Positions 6,442 through 9,473 of a stretch of DNA of 9,473 nucleotides are shown here, piece after piece. Position 1 is the stretch's first letter. Every line of letters starts with the position of its first letter. The translations under genes were made by a program, and so were the position numbers. This DNA is from Bacteriovoracaceae bacterium (lineage in GTDB: Bacteria; Bdellovibrionota; Bacteriovoracia; Bacteriovoracales; Bacteriovoracaceae): positions 1 through 9,473 of the forward strand of contig SKIL01000076.1 of NCBI GenBank assembly GCA_007116425.1. The letters are read 5' to 3'. Under the pieces are notes generated by a model, which was not told the DNA's origin, made no database searches, and saw nothing but the letters and a program-made list of their open reading frames with translations.

Positions 6442-7467
6442 TTAAAGAGAAATACTTTGTCCTTCAGAGCGAAGATCTTTTGTGGCCTGATAAATTCTTT
6501 CAGTCATCATATTCTCGGCCTTTTTCATCCAAGCACGAGGGTCGTAATATTTTTTATCACCAACCTCTCCTTCAATTTTAAGAACTTTGTCATACTCCCT
6601 AAGCATGTGATCGACTACAGGACGTGTGTAGGCGTATTGAGTATCTGTGTCGATATTCATTTTTATTACACCATACTCTAATGTTTTATGAATATCGCTA
6701 AGTTCTGATCCCGAACCGCCATGAAAAACCAGGTCGTGAGCGGCCTCTTGTCCAAATTCTGCGATCGTAGAGTCTTGACCCTGTTTGAGAATTTCTGGCC
6801 TGAGCTTCACATTTCCTGGCTTGTAAACGCCATGAACATTTCCAAATGTGGCGGCATACATATACCGACCAACAGGTCTCAGCTCTCTTGCCACTTGGAC
6901 CATTTCCTCTGGTGTTGTGTAGAGCTTGTCCGAAGGAACGTCTTCATTATTAACTCCATCCTCTTCACCACCGACAACTCCGGTCTCAATTTCTAGGATA
7001 ATCTCACTGTCGGCACATCTTTTTAATAACTCTTTACTTTGAGCAATATTTTCTTCAAAGGGAACCACAGATCCATCAAACATATGCGAGTTAAAAAGGT
7101 TTGGAAGCCCATTTCTTCTGCGTTTTTCAGTCTCCTCAATAAGTGGGATTAAGAAGCTTTGAACCATGTCCGGGTGACAGTGGTCTGTATGAAGAGCAAT
7201 CGTCACATCGAGCTTTTCTGCCATAAGGTGAACGTGTTGGGCGAGGGAGATGGCACCTAAGACCATATCTCCAAGGGCCTGGCCTGAAGCAAACTTTCCT
7301 CCACCAGTGGAAACTTGAATAATTCCATCTGACTTCATATCAGCAAAGGCCTTGAGGGCGGCATTGGCCGTTGAGGTTGAGCTTACATTAATGGCCGGGA
7401 AAGCAAAGTGTTCTTTTTTAGCACGGTCTAGCATTTTACAATAATTTTCATAGTTAGCGATCGGCAT
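6442..7467 (-). CDS. fba: Fructose-bisphosphate aldolase, class II (zinc-dependent)
   Basis: This 341-residue cytoplasmic enzyme cleaves fructose 1,6-bisphosphate to dihydroxyacetone phosphate and glyceraldehyde 3-phosphate, and runs the reverse in gluconeogenesis. Motifs are HTDHCHP (93-99) with catalytic Asp95 and zinc ligand His96; LEIETGVVGGEEDGV (158-172) with the acidic loop around Glu168; NVHGVYKPGNVKL (210-222) with zinc ligand His212; FHGGSGS (248-254) with zinc ligand His249; and the phosphate-binding KMNIDTDTQ (269-277). Length, the MPI start and the C-terminal DPRAWMKKAE segment resemble the M. tuberculosis enzyme (344 residues in memory) more than the 359-residue E. coli FbaA. 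The start is ATG with a purine-rich AAAGAGAG upstream. It is monocistronic, bounded by the shared terminator and a divergent intergenic region. Confidence 0.97.
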   Translation of the reverse strand: MPIANYENYCKMLDRAKKEHFAFPAINVSSTSTANAALKAFADMKSDGIIQVSTGGGKFASGQALGDMVLGAISLAQHVHLMAEKLDVTIALHTDHCHPDMVQSFLIPLIEETEKRRRNGLPNLFNSHMFDGSVVPFEENIAQSKELLKRCADSEIILEIETGVVGGEEDGVNNEDVPSDKLYTTPEEMVQVARELRPVGRYMYAATFGNVHGVYKPGNVKLRPEILKQGQDSTIAEFGQEAAHDLVFHGGSGSELSDIHKTLEYGVIKMNIDTDTQYAYTRPVVDHMLREYDKVLKIEGEVGDKKYYDPRAWMKKAENMMTERIYQATKDLRSEGQSISL

Positions 7468-7500
7468 AAGGTCTCTCTTTGTGTGAATTCAGTAGTTTAC

Positions 7501-7506
7501 ATTATA
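7501..7506 (-). promoter_or_regulatory. Candidate -10 element for fba
   Basis: On the minus strand a perfect TATAAT lies at 7506-7501, which would give a leader of about 27 bases. No good -35 hexamer is found at 16-18 bases (ATGCTC at 17), so either an activator is needed or the match is chance in AT-rich DNA. Confidence 0.4.
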
Positions 7507-7555
7507 TTTTTTATCTTAATTTCGAGCATTTAACCTTTTTAAAATGACTTTGCCA

Positions 7556-7565
7556 CTATGCATAG
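7556..7565. promoter_or_regulatory. Perfect 10-bp palindrome in the fba/E1 intergenic region
   Basis: CTATGCATAG reads the same on both strands. It lies upstream of the predicted fba -10 and upstream of the E1 gene, 8 bases from a second dyad at 7574-7595. It may be a half of a regulator site, but a palindrome this short can be chance. Confidence 0.25.
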
Positions 7566-7573
7566 CAGTGTTA

Positions 7574-7595
7574 TCATGGTGGATCTATACCATGA
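7574..7595. promoter_or_regulatory. Operator-like inverted repeat between fba and E1
   Basis: TCATGGT (7574-7580) and ACCATGA (7589-7595) are perfect 7-base arms around an 8-base centre. The 22-bp span suits a dimeric repressor or activator. It is about midway in the 231-bp divergent region (7468-7698), over 60 bases from the fba -10 and about 100 bases from the E1 start. It does not fit the PdhR pattern as I know it, since the spacing between arms is too long. No strong E1 promoter was found; TATATT at 7651-7656 is the best -10, without a clear -35. Confidence 0.35.
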
Positions 7596-7698
7596 AAATC
7601 ACATCCCTCAGTTTGCCAAAACGCGAAAAACTGTTTAACTTTGGGCGGTTTATATTTCATGTAATTCGAAATTTTTTATCATAATTTAAGAGGTTGTT

Positions 7699-9473
7699 AT
7701 GCTTATGAAAGTAGAAAAGCGTTACTCAATCAAAAAGACAAAAAAAGAAACACTAAAGCAGTGGTACTCGCTAATGAGTTTGGGCCGCATGATTGATGAT
7801 CGTGCTCCAAATTATCTCAAGCAGGCGATAGGCTGGTCATACCATGCGCCTTACGCTGGTCATGACGCCATCCAGTTGGCGATTGGTCAAGCTTTTACTA
7901 AAGGCGAGGATCATCTCTTTCCTTATTATAGGGATATGTTGGTATGTCTTTCGGCAGGGCTTACAGCTGAAGAACTGATTCTTAATGGTATTTCCAAGGC
8001 GACGGATTTGGCGTCAGGTGGACGCCATATGAGTAATCACTTTGCTAAGCCTGAATGGAATATTCACAATGTTTCTTCATGTACAGGAAACCACACTCTT
8101 CATGCTGTTGGTGTTGCTCGGGCAATGAAGCGCTACGACCATAAAGGTGTTGCTATAAGCTCTCAAGGAGAGTCTTCTGTGTCTGAAGGTTATTGCTATG
8201 AAGCTATAAATGGTGCCAGTAATGAAAAACTACCTGTTGTTTTTGTCTTTCAGGATAACGGGTATGGGATCTCCGTTCCTAAGGCAGATCAAACCGCCAA
8301 CGAAAAAGTTGCCGATAATTTTACTGGGTTCAAAAACTTAAGAATTATTCACTGTGATGGAAAAGATGTTTTTGATTCTATGAATGCGATGATCGAGGCC
8401 AGAGAGCATGCGATTAAAAATAGTGAGCCGGTTATTGTTCACGCTGACTGTGTAAGAATTCATTCGCACTCAAACTCTGATAAACATGAGCTATATCGCG
8501 ATGAAAAAGAGCGAGCTGATGCTCTTGCTCAAGATCCGCTCAAGGCCTTCAGAAAGCAATTAGTGAAAGAAAAAGTTTTTACTGATAAGGAGCTCGATGA
8601 AATCGATGCGAAAATGAAAGAAGAACTTTTGGCAGCTCACTCTGAGGCCATGACAGCACCAGACCCAACACCTGAAAGTATTTACGACTATGTTATCCCT
8701 TCTCCCTATAAGTCGGAAAAATACCCTAATGGCCTTCCTTCTGATAATCCTTCAGCTAAAGGCGAGGAGATTAAGTTTATTGATGCTTTAAATTCTACGC
8801 TCAAAGCTGAATTTCGCCACAATTCTGATACCTTTATTTGGGGGCAAGATATGGCCAATAAGGACAAGGGTGGAATTTTTAATGTTTCCAAAGGAATGCA
8901 ACAAGAGTTTGGAAAAGAGCGTGTTTTTAATGCTCCAATCGCCGAAGACTTTATTGTTGGGACCGCAAACGGTTTCAGTCGTTTTAATGATGATATACGA
9001 GTTGTTGTTGAGGGTGCCGAATTTGCGGATTATTTTTGGCCGGCAATGGAACAATTAGTTGAGTGTTCTCATGATTACTGGCGCTCAAATGGTGCCTTCG
9101 CTCCCAACGTGACAATCCGACTTGCCTCTGGTGGCTATATTGGAGGAGGTTTGTATCACTCTCAAAATATCGAGGGAACACTGACTACATTCCCAGGACT
9201 TCGAGTTGTCGTACCTGCATTTGCTGATGATGCGGCCGGACTCTTGAGAACATGTATGCGCTCTCGGGGAACATCTTTATTTTTAGAGCCTAAGACCTTG
9301 TATAATGCAAAACAGGCCATGGCCTTTGTTCCGGAAGATTTTGAAGTTCCCTTTGGAAAGGCCCGAGTTCGCAGAGAGGGAAGTGATCTCACTATCCTTA
9401 CATATGGAAATACTGTTCATCACTCTTTAGATGCTGCGGAAAAAATCTCAACAGAGATGGGTAAAGAGATCGA
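7699..9473 (+). CDS. Fused alpha/beta E1 component of a 2-oxoacid dehydrogenase (probably branched-chain), 3' end missing
   Basis: The frame is open for 591 codons from ATG 7699 to the right edge; AAGAGG (7688-7693) lies 5 bases upstream. It is a thiamine-diphosphate E1 with alpha and beta subunits in one chain, decarboxylating 2-oxoacids and passing the acyl group to an E2 lipoyl domain. Alpha part (about 1-330): YYRDM (76-80), GGRHMSNHF (107-115), the ThDP/Mg motif from Gly157 to Asn187, and RIHSHSNSDKHELYR (253-267), which resembles the HSxSDD...YR segment of branched-chain enzymes. Beta part (about 355 on): WGQDMA, EGAEFADYFWPAMEQ (438-452), GGYIGGGLYHSQNIE (478-492) with catalytic His487, PGLRVVVPA and LFLEPKTLY. 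The ThDP motif is GES...DN instead of GDG...NN. Fused E1s of this kind are common in Bacteroidota. About 80-100 residues are probably missing. Substrate preference is inferred from one segment only. Confidence 0.9.
   Translation, partial: MLMKVEKRYSIKKTKKETLKQWYSLMSLGRMIDDRAPNYLKQAIGWSYHAPYAGHDAIQLAIGQAFTKGEDHLFPYYRDMLVCLSAGLTAEELILNGISKATDLASGGRHMSNHFAKPEWNIHNVSSCTGNHTLHAVGVARAMKRYDHKGVAISSQGESSVSEGYCYEAINGASNEKLPVVFVFQDNGYGISVPKADQTANEKVADNFTGFKNLRIIHCDGKDVFDSMNAMIEAREHAIKNSEPVIVHADCVRIHSHSNSDKHELYRDEKERADALAQDPLKAFRKQLVKEKVFTDKELDEIDAKMKEELLAAHSEAMTAPDPTPESIYDYVIPSPYKSEKYPNGLPSDNPSAKGEEIKFIDALNSTLKAEFRHNSDTFIWGQDMANKDKGGIFNVSKGMQQEFGKERVFNAPIAEDFIVGTANGFSRFNDDIRVVVEGAEFADYFWPAMEQLVECSHDYWRSNGAFAPNVTIRLASGGYIGGGLYHSQNIEGTLTTFPGLRVVVPAFADDAAGLLRTCMRSRGTSLFLEPKTLYNAKQAMAFVPEDFEVPFGKARVRREGSDLTILTYGNTVHHSLDAAEKISTEMGKEI

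Noticed and set aside
6436..6996. Plus-strand open frames of 81 and 91 codons opposite fba
   Set aside because: They lie antisense to a clearly coding aldolase, lack ribosome sites and show no family features.
7558..7638. Short open frame of about 26 codons on the plus strand between fba and E1
   Set aside because: No ribosome site, no recognisable product, and its start lies inside the palindromic region; most likely chance.
8155..8262. Frameshift or decay explaining the unusual GES/DN motif in the E1
   Set aside because: The frame is uninterrupted, the flanking residues and the spacing between the motif ends are normal, and the changes are conservative.
8706..9392. Several minus-strand and alternative-frame open frames over the E1 gene
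   Set aside because: The plus-strand E1 frame is continuously open and matches E1 alpha and beta motifs throughout; the others are by-products of it.
1..9473. tRNA or rRNA genes, CRISPR arrays, insertion sequences, att sites, defence or prophage genes
   Set aside because: No such structures were recognised on either strand; all space is taken by the genes and short intergenic regions described.

Overview
The window carries seven protein genes in five transcription units, tightly packed, at roughly 40% GC. No RNA genes, insertion sequences, CRISPR arrays or prophage traces were seen. The gene content fits a low-GC, Gram-negative, aerobic heterotroph: an outer-membrane porin with a signal peptide, a serine-palmitoyltransferase-type enzyme, a PilZ receptor and a fused 2-oxoacid dehydrogenase E1. 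The best guess is a Bdellovibrionota lineage of the Bacteriovorax/Halobacteriovorax kind, some of which are known to make phosphonosphingolipids. That is an inference from gene content, not a proven placement.

Layout. Minus strand, 1-1464: an apparent two-gene operon of serine palmitoyltransferase (265-1464) followed after 18 bp by the start of a GNAT-like acyltransferase (1-246, cut by the window edge). A good sigma-70-type promoter lies at 1521-1549. This pair looks like part of a bacterial sphingolipid/ceramide pathway. Minus strand, 1612-2373: a PilZ-domain protein with a TTG start and its own promoter. Plus strand, 2580-6388: aminopeptidase N (pepN) followed after 14 bp by an OprO/OprP-like outer-membrane porin, driven by a promoter (2444-2472) that sits back to back with the PilZ promoter. 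A perfect 13-bp stem at 6388-6423 with T tracts on both strands ends this operon and the converging fba gene. Minus strand, 6442-7467: class II fructose-bisphosphate aldolase, closest in my memory to the actinobacterial form. After a 231-bp divergent intergenic region holding two dyad-symmetric sites, the plus strand carries a fused alpha/beta E1 of a 2-oxoacid (probably branched-chain) dehydrogenase, from 7699 past the right edge.

How the genes may work together. Most are core metabolism: peptide breakdown (PepN with a porin), glycolysis/gluconeogenesis (Fba) and acyl-CoA production from 2-oxoacids (E1). The most distinctive part is the sphingolipid-type pair at the left edge. A branched-chain E1 would supply primers for iso-fatty acids, which could feed such lipids, but that link is speculative. 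A window-wide excess of the palindrome GGCC (61 copies counted by eye against about 17 expected from composition) is the main pattern not explained by the genes.
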